Assembly: GCF_000026225.1 (NCBI RefSeq)
Contig: NC_011740.1
Location: 1,178,001 to 1,242,000, forward strand
DNA: 64,000 nt
Direction: 5' to 3'
Source of the DNA: Escherichia fergusonii ATCC 35469
Lineage (GTDB): Bacteria > Pseudomonadota > Gammaproteobacteria > Enterobacterales > Enterobacteriaceae
A program made the position numbers and the translations under genes. Below the pieces are notes generated by a model. That model was not told the origin of the DNA, made no database searches, and saw only the letters and a list, made by a program, of their open reading frames with translations. Below are positions 62,810 to 64,000 of the stretch, in pieces. How positions within the stretch are numbered: the first letter of the stretch is position 1; each line of letters begins with the position of its first letter.

Positions 62810-64000
62810 TTACATGCGTTCTACTGTTTCAATACCCAGCGTATCCAGACCCAGTTTCAGCGTCTTAGCAGTCAGCAATGCCAGCTTCAGACGGCTGTTA
62901 CGTACTTCTTCGTTTTCTGCGCTGAGGATCGGGCAGTGTTCGTAGAAACTTGAGAACAGACCAGCCAGATCATACAGATAAGCACACATCACGTGCGGTG
63001 TACCTTCACGGGCAACCACGGTGAGAGTCTCTTCAAACTGCAGCAGACGCGCAGCCAGTTGCGCTTCGCGGTCTTCACGGATAATCACCGGAGCTGCTGC
63101 CAGTTCTTCTTCAGCAATTTCTGCTTTGCGGAAAACGGAAAGCACACGAGTGTATGCATATTGCATATACGGCGCGGTGTTACCTTCGAACGCCAACATA
63201 TTGTCCCAGTCGAAGACATAGTCAGTAGTACGGTTTTTGGAAAGATCAGCATATTTCACCGCACCGATACCGACTGCATTGGCCAGTTTTTCCAGTTCGT
63301 CAGCTGGCATATCCGGGTTCTTCTCTGCCACCAGACGGCGTGCACGCTCCAGTGCTTCATCCAGCAGATCCGCCAGTTTCACTGTACCGCCAGCACGGGT
63401 TTTGAACGGTTTACCATCTTTGCCCAGCATCATGCCAAACATATGATGTTCCAGCGGCACAGATTCCGGCACATAGCCAGCTTTACGAACAATCGCCCAC
63501 GCCTGCATCAGGTGCTGGTGCTGACGGGAGTCGATGTAATAGAGTACGCGATCGGCATGTAGCGTCTCGTAACGATATTTCGCGCAGGCAATATCGGTGG
63601 TGGTGTAGAGATAGCCGCCATCTTTCTTCTGAATGATAACGCCCATCGGATCGCCTTCCTTGTTTTTGAACTCATCAAGGAATACGACAGTTGCACCTTC
63701 ACTTTCTACTGCCAGACCTTTGGCTTTCAGATCAGCCACAATTCCCGGTAGCATCGGGTTGTAGAGGCTTTCGCCCATTACGTCATCACGAGTCAGCGTC
63801 ACGTTCAGACGATCATAGGTGATTTGGTTCTGAGTCATGGTGATGTCGACCAGTTTGCGCCACATCTCACGAAAATACTCATCACCACTTTGCAGTTTTA
63901 CCACATAGTTACGTGCGCGCTCGGCGAACTCTTCATCTTCGTCGTAATGTTTTTTCGCGTCACGGTAGAAACCTTCAAGGTCAGCCAGGGCCATTTCACC
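62810..64000 (-). CDS. argS: Arginyl-tRNA synthetase, C-terminal part (partial at window end)
   Basis: The frame is open through base 64000, so the start lies beyond the window. About 396 residues of the 577-residue enzyme are seen, ending LGIETVERM. The part includes the end of the Rossmann catalytic core and the anticodon-binding helical domain (with ARLLQFEETLTVVAREGTPHVMCAYLYDLA). The KMSKS-like region is not of standard form in class Ia ArgRS. It attaches arginine to its tRNA. Neighbour order flhE-argS is that of E. coli. Confidence 0.97.
   Translation of the reverse strand, partial: GEMALADLEGFYRDAKKHYDEDEEFAERARNYVVKLQSGDEYFREMWRKLVDITMTQNQITYDRLNVTLTRDDVMGESLYNPMLPGIVADLKAKGLAVESEGATVVFLDEFKNKEGDPMGVIIQKKDGGYLYTTTDIACAKYRYETLHADRVLYYIDSRQHQHLMQAWAIVRKAGYVPESVPLEHHMFGMMLGKDGKPFKTRAGGTVKLADLLDEALERARRLVAEKNPDMPADELEKLANAVGIGAVKYADLSKNRTTDYVFDWDNMLAFEGNTAPYMQYAYTRVLSVFRKAEIAEEELAAAPVIIREDREAQLAARLLQFEETLTVVAREGTPHVMCAYLYDLAGLFSSFYEHCPILSAENEEVRNSRLKLALLTAKTLKLGLDTLGIETVERM

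Noticed and set aside
62993..63562. Plus-strand frame of 189 codons opposite argS
   Set aside because: Antisense to intact argS; composition is that of a shadow frame.

Overview
The window is chromosomal DNA of an enteric bacterium in or next to the genus Escherichia. Most genes are recognisable orthologues of E. coli K-12 genes with the same lengths, starts and micro-operon structure, for example torCAD, torSTR, uvrY-uvrC-pgsA-glyW-cysT-leuZ, fliAZ-tcyJ-dcyD-tcyLN-sdiA, agp-yccJ-wrbA and flhBAE-argS. Divergence in Tar, Kch, CheZ and FliZ, a different gene order, and Salmonella-like fliDST genes suggest a species other than ordinary E. coli. E. fergusonii or another diverged Escherichia lineage would fit, but this is inference. 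All comparisons with K-12 or Salmonella are from memory; no search was run.

Layout. 1-3711: the end of an archaic (Csu/spore-coat-U type) chaperone-usher pilus operon. 3713-8324: sigma-28 promoter and tar-cheR-cheB-cheY-cheZ. 8370-9595: cbpM-cbpA. 9798-14075: an accessory cassette with a RidA-like protein, a DadA-like oxidoreductase, a LysR regulator and a divergent permease. 14225-17795: agp, yccJ, wrbA, ymdF and an orphan rutR. 17843-18880: AT-rich, no gene seen. 18881-26960: an accessory cassette of EAL phosphodiesterase, GGDEF diguanylate cyclase, BcsA-like and BcsB-like proteins. 26998-30553: yedF, yedE, yedD, amyA. 30619-36044: fliTSD, fliC, fliA, fliZ. 36132-40700: cystine uptake and D-cysteine desulfhydrase, sdiA, yecF. 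41146-44690: uvrY-uvrC-pgsA and three tRNAs. 44838-46085: kch. 46433-49269: appCBX. 49396-49776: a proline-rich lipoprotein. 49894-58849: the TMAO respiration locus torS/torT/torR/torCAD. 58998-62612: flhBAE. 62810-64000: the 3' part of argS.

The genes form a motility block (tar-che, fliTSDCAZ, flhBAE), an anaerobic respiration block (app, tor), a c-di-GMP-gated polysaccharide synthase, amino-acid uptake and catabolism, and housekeeping repair and translation genes. In K-12 the segments come from chromosomal places far apart. cheZ and flhB, adjacent in K-12, are about 51 kb apart here, and torD is joined to flhB while cheZ is joined to cbpM. No insertion sequence, integrase, phage gene or CRISPR array was seen at any junction.

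The most interesting items are the four-gene cyclic-di-GMP/glucan synthase cassette, a Tar receptor that ends without the NWETF tail with no separate tap gene, the pilus operon that runs straight into the tar promoter, and the set of synteny breaks without a visible mobile element.
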